33,661 nucleotides of DNA, taken from assembly GCA_024636495.1 (NCBI GenBank), contig JAGXGZ010000095.1:1-33661 (forward strand). The letters are read 5' to 3'. Shown piece after piece: positions 1 to 8,616 of this stretch (position 1 is the stretch's first letter; each line of letters opens with the position of its first letter). The position numbers were made by a program, and so were the translations under genes. Below the pieces are notes generated by a model that was given only the letters and a program-made list of their open reading frames with translations, did no database searches and was not told where the DNA came from. The stretch is from Roseobacter sp. (GTDB lineage Bacteria; Pseudomonadota; Alphaproteobacteria; Rhodobacterales; Rhodobacteraceae).

Positions 1-410
1 ACCAAGCGTTGAGACATTTACGCGATGTCCCGCGTGATTGTCCCTCAGATGGTTGACGACCTCGCTTATGTCGCGAATGGCCTGTCTGGTGAAACTGCAT
101 TGTAGCATTGAAACCACCGGCGAGCGGCAGGAATGGGCCGTAACAGGCAAGGTTGAACGCCACGATTCTAAGATTTCGGCGGGCAAACGGCTGGTGCTGA
201 CGGCAAGGTCCAAGAGCGCCTAATTTCGCCGCGTCAAGGGATACCATCCTGCGCCTTTCGGTCCTTGAAGAAGCCGGCCTCCGGCTCCCGTCGTGCGACG
301 GCGTGGGCGTGACAATCGTCGCAACATCTCCGGTTGTGATCTTTTTGGGTCAGTTGACGGCCCGTCTGCCGGTGCATACCGTGCAAATGAGAGCGGATAG
401 CCAGCCCCAG
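1..410. other. Left-edge region without a recognised gene
   Basis: I see no gene I can name here. Short open frames exist on both strands, but none has a convincing start signal or a family motif. The + strand frame of the following secreted protein is open back to 303, but the region before 411 does not look like a signal peptide. A - strand frame running off the left edge from about 113 could be the start of a neighbouring gene, but nothing in it is diagnostic. Confidence 0.4.
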
Positions 411-1433
411 ATGAGGACTGCCCTGTTGAACCGAAAAATTGCTATGTGGACCGCATTCTGGTGTCTCGTTTCGCCGCTCGAGGCAGTTGCGGATGTCACC
501 CAGCTGGACGACAGAACGATCCGGATCACGGGTGAATTTGACGCGAGGTTGGTTAGCGAGTTCCGTGGAGCTGTCGCGCGAGCCCCGAACCTCACGACGG
601 TCGAGCTTCAGTCGCCCGGCGGCCGAGTCTACAGTGGTCTCGAGATCGCCCGGGTCATCTACGATCTGAGGCCGAACACTTGGATCACAGCGGGCAGCGA
701 ATGCTATTCGGCATGCTCGATCGCCTTCCTTGCGGGCAAGCTTCGACTGGCCGACGGGCTTCTCGGCGTCCACCAAATCTCGGGAGTTAACGACGATTCA
801 CTTACGCAATCCGTGATCTCGGACGTCTTTGATTCCCTGCGGCAGTTCGGCACTCCGGATGCCCTAGTTTCACGGATGCTGCGGACACCGCCGGACGAAA
901 TCTACGTCTTCTCCGCGGACGAACTCGAAGATCTCGGTATCAACCGACGGTCTGGAGATATTTCGGCCGAGGATCTGCCCCATCTGCAGGTTCTGACCAG
1001 CAGCCTCAACCGGGACTGGCTCACAGGGACATTCCTCAACACGCACACCCTCAAGCCGTTCTTCGCGATGGAAAGTAGGTCGCTCAATCCGGTCTTCCGC
1101 ATCGTCTACTACCCCCACTCCGGCGTTTCGTTTGGCGAGATTATCTGGGAGAGGCGGGAATTCCCACTTGGCCAGACGGATTTGACGCTCGTATTCGAAC
1201 GCCGCGGCGAGGAGCCGGTATGGGCCCGGATCAGGGCTGACGTGGAGCAGAATGGCTACGCCTTCGACCTGCCCTCGGATGGCGCATCCGGCCTCGAGAC
1301 GTTCTTCTCAGCCTTCGCCTACGCCCATAAATTCAGCGTCGAGGATTTCGCGGGCAGAACAATTGTCGATTACAGCCTGGCAGGGTCGCTCAGGGCGAAG
1401 GAGCGGTTCATAACTCTTCTGCGGCAGCACTAA
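411..1433 (+). CDS. Secreted ClpP/SppA-fold (COG3904-type) periplasmic protein
   Basis: I chose the ATG at 411 because it gives a clean Sec signal peptide: basic RK residues, a hydrophobic stretch AMWTAFWCLVSPLEAVA, then cleavage before ADV. GTG and ATG codons further upstream (303, 387) add residues that do not look like an export signal. No good Shine-Dalgarno is visible, so the start is a judgement. The mature N-terminal half holds the oxyanion motif SPGGRVYSG and a likely nucleophile region ECYSACSIAFLAG, followed by GVHQ, which is the pattern of the ClpP-like periplasmic family COG3904. The remaining 200 or so residues are not recognised. The protein probably lies in the periplasm and may be a serine protease or a peptidase-fold binding protein. 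It is flanked by non-coding DNA and is not in an obvious operon. Confidence 0.75.
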   Translation: MRTALLNRKIAMWTAFWCLVSPLEAVADVTQLDDRTIRITGEFDARLVSEFRGAVARAPNLTTVELQSPGGRVYSGLEIARVIYDLRPNTWITAGSECYSACSIAFLAGKLRLADGLLGVHQISGVNDDSLTQSVISDVFDSLRQFGTPDALVSRMLRTPPDEIYVFSADELEDLGINRRSGDISAEDLPHLQVLTSSLNRDWLTGTFLNTHTLKPFFAMESRSLNPVFRIVYYPHSGVSFGEIIWERREFPLGQTDLTLVFERRGEEPVWARIRADVEQNGYAFDLPSDGASGLETFFSAFAYAHKFSVEDFAGRTIVDYSLAGSLRAKERFITLLRQH

Positions 1434-1898
1434 CGCTGCCGGGCGGACAGTTCCACTGACTGACCAATCAAGGTCGTGAATGACCGCTTTGTGGAAGCTG
1501 CGCCGCAGCGATGAACAGATCGGCGGACGTCAGGTCGGGGCCGAACCCGCGCTTTCCAAATAGCTGGGAACGTGCCACAGGTCACTGCTCTTCGTCCTGA
1601 GCCCATGGCACCAAGATCAATGGCAGGTTGCGTCGGCGGCGGCATTCGCAACGCATTGAAATGGCATTGTACGACCTCGAACCGCCTAAGCGACGCTCAA
1701 AAAAAGAACATCGCGCAAATGAGCTGGGCGGCGATTATAGCGTGATTTCATTGGTGGATAGGAGGGACTATGCCCTTGAGACCCCCGCATAAATGACGCA
1801 ACATTATGCAAGACAAACTTCACTCAACAACTTGGCAATGCCACATTAAGTTCTGAATTTTCAAAAAAGTTGAACAGTGGGTCAAATCAGGAGTGGGC
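1434..1898. other. Intergenic region upstream of the ABC ATPase
   Basis: No recognised gene. It contains a 43-codon open frame (1661-1792, listed separately). In another frame there is a strong AGGAGG-type site at about 1760-1766 followed by ATG at 1770 and an 8-codon reading frame ending at 1796, which could be a leader peptide or a decapitated gene start. The last 70 bases are AT-rich and probably carry the promoter of the ATPase gene; I could not assign a -35/-10 pair with confidence. Confidence 0.4.
1661..1792 (+). CDS. Small hypothetical protein (43 aa), uncertain
   Basis: An ATG frame starting MALYDLEPPKRRSKKE and ending ALETPA. Its composition is protein-like (basic N-terminal third, then mixed), but there is no clear ribosome binding site before 1661 and I do not recognise the family. 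It could be the amputated start of a regulator gene, or chance. It lies about 100 bp before the ABC ATPase gene on the same strand. Confidence 0.25.
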   Translation: MALYDLEPPKRRSKKEHRANELGGDYSVISLVDRRDYALETPA

Positions 1899-2909
1899 AT
1901 GTCCATCGATATCACGGGATTGACCAAACGTTTCGGCAATCATGCTGCAGTGGAGAATGTATCGCTTTGCGTACCGCAAGGTGCTTTTTGTGTTGTTGTC
2001 GGGGCCTCTGGCTGTGGCAAGAGCACGCTGTTGCGCCTCATAGCGGGATTGGAGAAGGCGGATGAGGGTACCATTTCTCTCGACGGCGTTCCGGTGTCCG
2101 GACTTGGCCTTCACTGCCCTCCCGAGGGGCGCGGTGTTGCTGTCGTTTTCCAGTCCTACGCGCTCTGGCCTCATATGACCGTGGCCGACAATGTGGCTTT
2201 TCCGATGCGCACTGCTGGGGTGCGCGGCGATGCCCTGCGCGAGGGGACCAAAGAGCATTTGCGCACCGTTTCCCTCGAAGATCTGGCCCAGCGTAAGCCA
2301 GCCGATCTGTCTGGTGGCCAACGGCAGCGCGTTGCGCTTGCGCGATGTCTTGCGAGCGGGGCGCGGACGGTTCTGATGGATGAACCGCTTGCGAACCTTG
2401 ATCCCCATCTGCGGCACCGCATGGAAGACGAACTGCAAGGCTTTCATGGCACCTCTGGTGCCACAACGCTCTATATTACGCATGATCAGCGCGAGGCTAT
2501 GGCATTGGCCGACCTTCTGGTGGTGATGGACAAGGGCCGTTTCCTGCAGATCGCCCCACCCGAAGAGATCTATGCACGCCCCGCAAGCGAAACGGTCGCA
2601 CGGTTCATCGGTCGTGGTGCTGTCTTGTCTGGCCAGCGGCATGGCGGAGTGTTGCAGCTTGGCCCCTTTGCACTGGCCGCGCCGGGTCCGGATGGCACCT
2701 TAAAGGTGCTGATCCGCCCGGAGGACGTATTGCTGGGCGAAGGCATGGCTGCCCGCATCTTGGCTGCCACCTATCGCGGTGGCGAATGGGACCTGACGCT
2801 GGGGGTCGAGAACCTTGATGGTGTGCTTGAAGCGCGCAGCCGCATGCGCCCGATATTGGACGAACATGTAAAGGTCACAATCAATGGGCATTGGGTGCTG
2901 CCTGCTTAG
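1899..2909 (+). CDS. ABC importer ATP-binding protein (Fe/phosphonate-type, FbpC/PotA-like)
   Basis: Cytoplasmic ATPase that would drive the importer encoded opposite it. ATG 1899 is chosen over the in-frame GTG at 1893 because AGGAG at 1889-1893 sits five bases ahead of it. Visible motifs: Walker A GASGCGKST near residue 35, Q-loop VFQSYALWPHM, signature LSGGQRQRVALARCL, Walker B VLMDEPLANLDP, and the switch His in YITHDQ. The last 90 or so residues resemble the TOBE-type regulatory domain of the FbpC/PotA class. Length (336 aa) is normal. The gene is convergent with the permease gene: its TAG (2907-2909) shares bases with the permease stop on the other strand. This is unusual, because such ATPases are normally third in the same operon as binding protein and permease. 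Confidence 0.88.
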   Translation: MSIDITGLTKRFGNHAAVENVSLCVPQGAFCVVVGASGCGKSTLLRLIAGLEKADEGTISLDGVPVSGLGLHCPPEGRGVAVVFQSYALWPHMTVADNVAFPMRTAGVRGDALREGTKEHLRTVSLEDLAQRKPADLSGGQRQRVALARCLASGARTVLMDEPLANLDPHLRHRMEDELQGFHGTSGATTLYITHDQREAMALADLLVVMDKGRFLQIAPPEEIYARPASETVARFIGRGAVLSGQRHGGVLQLGPFALAAPGPDGTLKVLIRPEDVLLGEGMAARILAATYRGGEWDLTLGVENLDGVLEARSRMRPILDEHVKVTINGHWVLPA

Positions 2910-4654
2910 CGCCAGGGCACAACACCCTCGGGAAGATGGCGGCCCATTCTGTCGAGTACCGCCATCATCACAACTGTTGCCAGTACCGTAAGCACAGACA
3001 TGGCGGCCGCCAGCGTGGTATAGCCTCCATCTTCGTAGTTGAAGATCGTAGTGCCGATTAGTTCATTGCCGCTTGACCACAGGAGCGCGGATACCGTGAT
3101 CTCGTTATATGCCGTCAGAAATACGAGGATTGCACCCGAAGCAGCAGCGGGCGCGGTGAGCGGTGCGAATATCCGAATAATCCGTGCAATAAACCCCGCA
3201 CCGCACACCCTTGCGGCGGCATCCAAAGCTGGGTCAAGTTGGGCAAATGCAGCGCTGACCGGTTTCATCGCAATTGCGAGAAACGCGCAAAGATAGGCCA
3301 GAAAAACGATTCCCAGCGTGCCATAAAGAGATACGCCGATCACCGGCAGCGGCTGTATGAAGGCAAGAATAAAAGCAATTGAGATGACGAGACCGGGAAT
3401 CGCATAGGTCATGTCCGCCAACCCGGCAACGCCTTGAGCCAAACCCTTGCTGTGGCGCGTACCGGCAGCGGCGAAATATCCCGATAGCATTGCAACGCCC
3501 GCCAGCATGATTGCTGCACTGCCAGCCACGAGCGTTGAATTAAGAAACGCCCGCGCAGTCGCCTGTTGACGAAACAACACTTCGGCAAAGTTGGCCAGTG
3601 TCGCCGTATCCCACCCCAGCCTTACGCCAAAGGCTGGAACCAGCGCCGTTGCGCTGAGCGAGGCGAGGGGCAGCACCACCGTCAGCGTGACAAAGATCCA
3701 TAGACCTGCTTCGAAAACAGCCCGTCTGCGCCCCAACTCGACTGACATCGCGGCTTGTGGAAGACCGACAAGTACTGACCGGACGCGGGATGTAATTCGC
3801 ATCTGGAGAAGCACTGCCAACAGTGCGACGACCGAAATCAGACCCGCGATCACCGACACATCCGTTAGCATCGACGGACCAAAGCTCGAAAGTCGTTGCC
3901 ACAACAGGACCGGGAGTGTCGTAAAACGCCCCGGAATACCAAGCAAGGCGGGAATGCCGAAATTTCCCAGTGCAGCTACGAAGGCGAGAGTCAAAGCCGC
4001 CATCAGGCTCGGGCCTACGAGCGGCAGGACAACGAAAAACAGCAGGCGCACAGGCCCTGCGCCTGAAACGCGCGCGGCCTCGACCATCTCACGCGGCAGG
4101 CTGCGAAGAGCTGCGCGCATCACAAGAAACACCAGCGGCCCGTGTTGTAGCGCCAAGAGCGCGATAACACCCCCCGCTGAATACAGCGGATTGGGCGTAC
4201 CGGGTGGCGGTGCTATGCCAAAGGCACCCAAGATCGGGCTTGCCGGGCCGAAAGTCTGAATCCACGCGATCGCCGTGACATGTGGTGGGATCATCATCGG
4301 CAGCAGGACCAGAAAGATCAGCACACCTTTGGCCCGAATATCACTAAGTGCGATCACCAGTGCCAGTACGGTGCCCAGTCCCAGTGCAAGCAAAGCCGAT
4401 ACCGCGGCCGAATAAAGTGAATTGTACAATGCACGTTGTACCGATCGGCTTTGCAGGGCTTCGGCCATAGGGGCAAGCGATGGGACACCCGCTTCGGTCA
4501 GGGCCAGACGCGCCAAAAGCGTCAGCGGCAGTACCAGAAGTACAGCCGCAAACACCACAATGATGCAAAGGGCCAGCCTCTCGACTAGCCCTCCCGTCGT
4601 GCGGCGTCGTATCTGCCGCCCCAACAAGCTGATATCAACCGCCAAAGATCTCAC
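2906..4654 (-). CDS. ABC importer permease with two fused TM domains (FbpB/AfuB-like)
   Basis: Inner-membrane permease of 582 aa, the length of the fused two-domain type. About twelve hydrophobic segments can be counted. Each half carries an EAA loop that contacts the ATPase: EMVEAARVSGAGPVRLL in the first half and ALDAAARVCGAGFIARII in the second. This architecture is typical of Fe(III)-type (FbpB/AfuB) and related 2-aminoethylphosphonate or thiamine-like importers, so the substrate cannot be read from this gene. The start at 4654 overlaps the end of the binding-protein gene by 20 bp, so the two are co-transcribed and probably translationally coupled. Its stop overlaps that of the convergent ATPase gene. 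Confidence 0.88.
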   Translation of the reverse strand: MRSLAVDISLLGRQIRRRTTGGLVERLALCIIVVFAAVLLVLPLTLLARLALTEAGVPSLAPMAEALQSRSVQRALYNSLYSAAVSALLALGLGTVLALVIALSDIRAKGVLIFLVLLPMMIPPHVTAIAWIQTFGPASPILGAFGIAPPPGTPNPLYSAGGVIALLALQHGPLVFLVMRAALRSLPREMVEAARVSGAGPVRLLFFVVLPLVGPSLMAALTLAFVAALGNFGIPALLGIPGRFTTLPVLLWQRLSSFGPSMLTDVSVIAGLISVVALLAVLLQMRITSRVRSVLVGLPQAAMSVELGRRRAVFEAGLWIFVTLTVVLPLASLSATALVPAFGVRLGWDTATLANFAEVLFRQQATARAFLNSTLVAGSAAIMLAGVAMLSGYFAAAGTRHSKGLAQGVAGLADMTYAIPGLVISIAFILAFIQPLPVIGVSLYGTLGIVFLAYLCAFLAIAMKPVSAAFAQLDPALDAAARVCGAGFIARIIRIFAPLTAPAAASGAILVFLTAYNEITVSALLWSSGNELIGTTIFNYEDGGYTTLAAAMSVLTVLATVVMMAVLDRMGRHLPEGVVPWR

Positions 4655-5612
4655 TGAACCGCAGCTTGTTGGCCTGATCCTCGGCCAGTGCTTTAGCTGG
4701 ATCGAAAGCCATCAACTTGATCTTGTCACGCGCCGGAAAGCCTTCGGGCGGTGTGATCGCAGGGTGTGCGGGCAGATAGCCCTGATCCGCTGCCAGTTGC
4801 TGGCCTTCTGGTGACAAAAGGAAATCGACAAAAGCTTTGGCTGCTGCCGGGTTCTGTGCTGTCGAGAGGATTGCAACCGGTTCTGTCACTGCCGAAACCC
4901 CCTCGGTTGGAAAGACGAAATCAACTGGCGCGCCGTCGCGTTTGTTGCGGATGGCAAGGAAATCGACAAGGAAACCATAGAGCTTTTCGCCCCCGGCAAT
5001 TGCCTGCAACGTCCCACCGTTGCCGCCTTGGGCCAACGCGCCATTGTCGGCCAACTCTTGGTAGAAGTTCCAGCCAAGATCGGGATCGTTGGTGATGCTC
5101 ACCATATGGATCGTCGCGGCCCCCGAGGTCAGAGGAGATGGCATGGCAAAGGTGTTTTTAGGAATGTTGCGCAGATCGGCATAAGAGACCGGCACCATTT
5201 CCGCAGCAGTGTTATAGGCGATGCCGGTGGTAATCAGCTTGGTCGAGAAGTACATCGACTCCGGATCCATAATAGCGGGGTCAAAGGCACCAACGTCCGC
5301 TTGCGGGTAGGCCATCAGACGTCCATCGGCGGCCAAACCTTCCATAGTCACCATATCTGCAATCAACAAGACGTCGGGCTGCGGCGCGCCAGCCTCGAAT
5401 TCTGCGGCCAGTTTGGCCATAACCTGTGTTGTGCCATCACGCACCCATTCCACCTGAACATTCGGGTGCTTGGCTGTGAACGCATCGACTGTCTGCTGAG
5501 CATCCGCATTTGGTTGAGAGGTATAGATAACCAGCGGGCCGGACACATCCTGTGCGACGGCGGGCAGGGCGAGGCCAATAAACAGCGCTGCCAGAGTACG
5601 GATAAGGGTCAT
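4635..5612 (-). CDS. ABC importer periplasmic substrate-binding protein (FbpA/AEP-type)
   Basis: Periplasmic binding protein, 325 aa from the ATG at 5612. This start is preferred over the upstream TTG at 5624 because GGAG lies seven bases before it and the product then begins with a textbook signal peptide (MTLIRTLAALFIGLALPAVA, cleavage before QDV). The mature N-terminus LVIYTSQPNADAQQTV and the motif PDVLLIADMVTMEGL are typical of the family 1 extracellular solute-binding proteins that serve Fe(III), 2-aminoethylphosphonate and similar ligands. The tyrosine pair typical of iron-binding FbpA is not obvious, which leans against iron, but I cannot name the ligand. Its start forms an ATGA overlap with a small upstream gene, and its end overlaps the permease gene. 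Confidence 0.85.
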   Translation of the reverse strand: MTLIRTLAALFIGLALPAVAQDVSGPLVIYTSQPNADAQQTVDAFTAKHPNVQVEWVRDGTTQVMAKLAAEFEAGAPQPDVLLIADMVTMEGLAADGRLMAYPQADVGAFDPAIMDPESMYFSTKLITTGIAYNTAAEMVPVSYADLRNIPKNTFAMPSPLTSGAATIHMVSITNDPDLGWNFYQELADNGALAQGGNGGTLQAIAGGEKLYGFLVDFLAIRNKRDGAPVDFVFPTEGVSAVTEPVAILSTAQNPAAAKAFVDFLLSPEGQQLAADQGYLPAHPAITPPEGFPARDKIKLMAFDPAKALAEDQANKLRFSEIFGG

Positions 5613-5860
5613 AACAATCTCCAATTTTCTTCTTGGCCACTAACGACCACCAGATCTTCGTCTAAATGTTGCATGTAACGGTTTTTTGTCTCTAGCTGGT
5701 CTGCGCGCCAAAAAGCAGTCGGCTCCGTCATATTTTTGGAAAAAACCTCATCTTGATTTATCACAAAACCGTGTTCATCAGCCTCTAGTGTCAATGCATA
5801 TCCGTCTTTCGCGACCGTCGTGGCGATCTGTTGAAGATAATCCTCCGCTCGGGCATACAT
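5609..5860 (-). CDS. Small coupled gene upstream of the binding protein, probably 5'-frameshifted
   Basis: An 83-codon frame (MYARAEDYLQQIA ... EENWRLL) whose TGA overlaps the ATG of the binding-protein gene as ATGA, which strongly suggests a translated, coupled gene. I do not recognise the family. Immediately upstream, another frame (ATGs at 6000 and 5973; MSNALYVAFLGSRQDKP ... ALAFPPNARQ) also looks like protein and runs into this one in a different frame. The likely ancestral gene is therefore about 130 codons long, spanning 5609 to about 5973 or 6000, with a one-base indel near 5860-5870. No transmembrane segment or signal peptide is visible. It could be a cytoplasmic accessory enzyme for the transported compound. 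The frameshift would leave only the C-terminal part expressed. Confidence 0.5.
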   Translation of the reverse strand: MYARAEDYLQQIATTVAKDGYALTLEADEHGFVINQDEVFSKNMTEPTAFWRADQLETKNRYMQHLDEDLVVVSGQEENWRLL

Positions 5861-6068
5861 TGCCGGGCATTAGGTGGGAAAGCCAAGGCGCATACCTGTT
5901 CATGAAACGCCTTGAGAAGGGTCGGTTTGTCTTGCCTGCTGCCAAGGAAGGCAACGTAAAGTGCGTTCGACATTGGTGTTTCTATTTCAAACCGTTTCAT
6001 GTTCGACAAGAAAACCACGTCTGCGGCATTACCGCCGCAAAACGTTCATCTGGTCTAAGGCGGTTTGA

Positions 6069-6317
6069 TCACCTTTTAGGCCATCTTTATTCCCCGGTGA
6101 GAAGGACGTGGGCCCATCCAAGGGGTGAGATATGCGCCAGAAGGTTTGGTGAGCAATTCAATCCATTGTGGCGGCGGCTTGCGACAGCCTGACCAAGGTG
6201 CTTGATGTTCCAATAGATGATGATGACTGTGAGCAGGTTCAGCCCCGCCATCCTGAAATGTTGTCCTTCAGTTGTTTGGTCGCGAATTTCTCCTTGCCGG
6301 AACAGCGACGAACGCAG
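6069..6317 (-). pseudogene. Tn3-family transposase, C-terminal remnant
   Basis: Reading the minus strand gives the C-terminal signature of Tn3-family TnpA: GEIRDQTTEGQHFRMAGLNL, then TVIIIYWNIKHLGQAV, then LLAHISPLGWAHVLLTGE. The usual Tyr after GE has become a TAA stop (6087-6089), and the expected ending RWPKR is still legible before the original TGA at 6069. The N-terminal 850 or so residues are missing. I see no resolvase and no convincing 38-bp inverted repeat. It is a dead fragment marking the edge of the ABC-importer locus. Confidence 0.85.
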
Positions 6318-6388
6318 CCTTCAGCACGAGAAATACGAGGTGGTGCGTGATTTTGCCCGCGGTTGCACGGCCTAATCATTCAACAAGG

Positions 6389-6580
6389 TCGCCCCCAAAA
6401 CGGCGCAAGAAAGTCGAGATGCTCTTCGCGCATCTCAAACATATTCTGGGCCTCAATCGTCTGCGGTTGCGAGGCTCATTGGGGGTGAAAGGCTAGTCTA
6501 CACTCGGCGCTGCCGCCCAAAACCTGCAAAAACTGGCCAAGCTTCGCCTGATAACGGTCCCTTTATGGCCGATCGGCTGA
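6389..6580 (+). pseudogene. IS1182-type transposase, C-terminal remnant
   Basis: The plus-strand frame reads KRRKKVEMLFAHLKHILGLN and RLRLRG, the well-conserved C-terminal block of IS1182-like DDE transposases. An in-frame TAG at 6494-6496 interrupts it, after which AAAQNLQKLAKLRL, the family's closing motif, continues in the same frame to a TGA at 6580. The N-terminal catalytic part is absent. It abuts the Tn3 fragment on its left. Confidence 0.8.
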
Positions 6581-6689
6581 GAAAACCGATCGGGCGGCTG
6601 TTAAAAGCGGCGACGGTGACGGTGCCCGCTGCGGCGCCTACGGCCACTTCGTTTGTGGTAATAGGCGCTCGTAAAATATAATGAAAACT

Positions 6690-7156
6690 GTCTGATTTTG
6701 CGCCGATGCGCCGATGCGACGCTCGGCAGGGGCTTGAGCTTGCGGTATTTAGACGCCAGTCGGGCCAGGAGTTTGATCAGCCAGAACGGGAATAGTTCAG
6801 ACCGCAGTCAGCTGAGACAGGGGCCTGATCTCGGCCTTCGAGCAACAGAAGCGCGCTCCCAGCCAAGCGCACAACATAAGCTCATGCGCCAGCTTCATAT
6901 GGAACAGACCGCCTTTCCAGCCGTCGAAGGCAAGTGCATCTCAACCAACCTGAAGGTAGGTTTTGTGCCAGCCGCGGATGGTATCGTCGTACAGATACAG
7001 GAAATCCGAAATCTCTTGGCAGGATTTGCTGTCGTTGAGCAGCAGGATCGCATTTGCCCGGCATGCAATAACGTGGTCTTCCTGCTGGCAGCCCACGCAA
7101 ACTTCAAGCTCGAGGCAGTCTGCTGAGGAAGGAAAGCCGGGGCGGATAATGGGCAT
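6690..7156 (-). pseudogene. IS630-family transposase, decayed N-terminal half
   Basis: The minus strand from ATG 7156 starts MPIIRPGFPSSADCLELEV and has the helix-turn-helix region CQEISDFLYLYDDTIRGW, typical of IS630-family transposases. A Trp codon has become TGA right after KTYLQVG; the frame then continues DALAFDGWKGGLFHMK. A further frameshift separates GLNYSRSG from LIKLLARLASKYRKLKPLP, which is the expected continuation. The DDE domain is missing. At least three inactivating changes show that it is old. Confidence 0.82.
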
Positions 7157-7445
7157 AGCTAAACCGCTTCAAACCCAGCCGCCAAGCCATCAAATTCGGT
7201 TTCCGCAGGACACGGAGTATAACGGCATTTTGCTCTCCTAAAACACAAACATTTTACAGACGTTTCATGAGGGTTACTGCTGAACGTGCTGACCGCTTTA
7301 ACTGAAACTAGAGCACAGGCCGATCTCTCTAAAGTCACAAACCTATAACATAAGCTTAAAAAAAACGTAACAATCTGGACATAATAGACAGGGGCTGCGG
7401 GCCAGTTTTTTACATGGACCCGTTCAAACTTTCCGGAGATAGAAA

Positions 7446-8543
7446 ATGAAATTCCGCCCCCGCCTTGCCTTGCGTTTGCTGGCATCCGCATCCGCCCTTT
7501 CCATGACTGCTGCATATGCAGAACCAAGCCCAGAGCTAATTGCAGCAGCACAGGCCGAAGGCATGCTCACCACAATCGCCCTGCCTCACAGCTGGTGCGG
7601 CTATGGCGACGTCATTGCAGCATTCAAGGACAAATACGGCCTTGAGGTAAATGAGTTAAACCCGAATGCCGGTTCGGCGGACGAGCTTGAAGCGGTGAAG
7701 GCGAACAAGGGCAATACAGGACCTCAGGCGCCTGACGTACTTGATGTTGGTCTTTCGTTCGGCCCCGCGGCAAAAGCCGAAGGATTGCTGCAACCCTACA
7801 AGGTCGCGGAATGGGACTCGATCCCAGCGGAAGCCAAGGATGCCGATGGCTATTGGTACGGCGATTACTATGGCGTCCTGGCATTTGGTGTGAATTCGGA
7901 CATTTATCCGGATGCGCCCACGAGCTTTGCGGAAATGAAAGACAAAGCATTTGCAAACGGCGTGGCCATCGTCGGTGATCCGCGCACAGGTAACAGCACC
8001 ATGATGACGGTCTATGCTGCAGGCATCGCCGAAGGCGGCGAAGCCGGCGCGGACGCACTGAACAAGGGCATTGGATACTTCAAAGGCCAGAAGGAAAATG
8101 GCAACTTTGTTCCGGTCAACGGCAACTCCCAGAACCTTGCCCAGGGCACAACACCAATCTATTTCGACTGGGACTACAACTTGCTTGCGATGCGCGACAA
8201 TCTGGCTGGTAACCCGCCTGTCGAAGTCATCGTACCGAGTGATGCAGTTGTCGCGGGCGTTTATGTTCAGGCGATCTCGGCTTATGCGCCGCATCCCAAT
8301 GCTGCTAAACTTTGGATGGAGTTCTTGTACTCAGACGAAGGCCAGCTGCTTTGGCTGCAGGGCTACTGCCACCCAATCAGGTTTAACGATATGGCCGAGC
8401 GCGGTGTGATCCCGCAGGACCTGCTCGACAAGCTTCCACCAGCAGAAAACTACGCCAAAGCGATCTTCCCCTCGCTCGACGACCAAGCAGCGGCAAAAGA
8501 AGCCGTTGCAGCGAATTGGGCTGCCGAGATGGGCGTTCAGTAA
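7446..8543 (+). CDS. ABC importer substrate-binding protein (POPT-type)
   Basis: Periplasmic binding protein of 365 aa, the first gene of a five-gene operon. GGAGATAGAAA precedes ATG 7446. A signal peptide (basic KFRPRLALR, hydrophobic LLASASALSMTAAYA) is cut before EPS. The mature part has the type II periplasmic binding fold layout: a DVLDVGLSFGPAA strand-loop, YWYGDYYGVLAFGVN, and the C-terminal PNAAKLWMEFLYSDEGQLL motif common to polyamine, opine and phosphonate binding proteins. The downstream PHP phosphoesterase suggests a phosphorylated organic compound as ligand; that is inference from context only. A strong hairpin after the gene should make its transcript more abundant than the rest of the operon. 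Confidence 0.85.
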   Translation: MKFRPRLALRLLASASALSMTAAYAEPSPELIAAAQAEGMLTTIALPHSWCGYGDVIAAFKDKYGLEVNELNPNAGSADELEAVKANKGNTGPQAPDVLDVGLSFGPAAKAEGLLQPYKVAEWDSIPAEAKDADGYWYGDYYGVLAFGVNSDIYPDAPTSFAEMKDKAFANGVAIVGDPRTGNSTMMTVYAAGIAEGGEAGADALNKGIGYFKGQKENGNFVPVNGNSQNLAQGTTPIYFDWDYNLLAMRDNLAGNPPVEVIVPSDAVVAGVYVQAISAYAPHPNAAKLWMEFLYSDEGQLLWLQGYCHPIRFNDMAERGVIPQDLLDKLPPAENYAKAIFPSLDDQAAAKEAVAANWAAEMGVQ

Positions 8544-8562
8544 GCCACCGCTTCGAACCATT

Positions 8563-8594
8563 AGACAGCGGAGGTATCCTCCGCTGTCTTTTTT
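8563..8594 (+). terminator. Intra-operon intrinsic terminator/attenuator
   Basis: A perfect 12-bp stem (AGACAGCGGAGG with its complement), a three-base loop TAT and a run of six T. It lies between the binding-protein gene and the first permease gene. This layout is typical where the binding protein is needed in excess over the membrane proteins; partial read-through would supply the permeases. Confidence 0.9.
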
Positions 8595-8616
8595 GCCCGT
8601 AGATGGATTTGTACCT

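Noticed and set aside
38..223. 61-codon plus-strand open frame at the left edge
   Set aside because: No ribosome binding site, no family motif, and composition like a shadow frame.
1430..1651. 73-codon minus-strand frame after the secreted protein
   Set aside because: Arg/Pro-rich composition typical of a non-coding frame in GC-rich DNA; no start signal.
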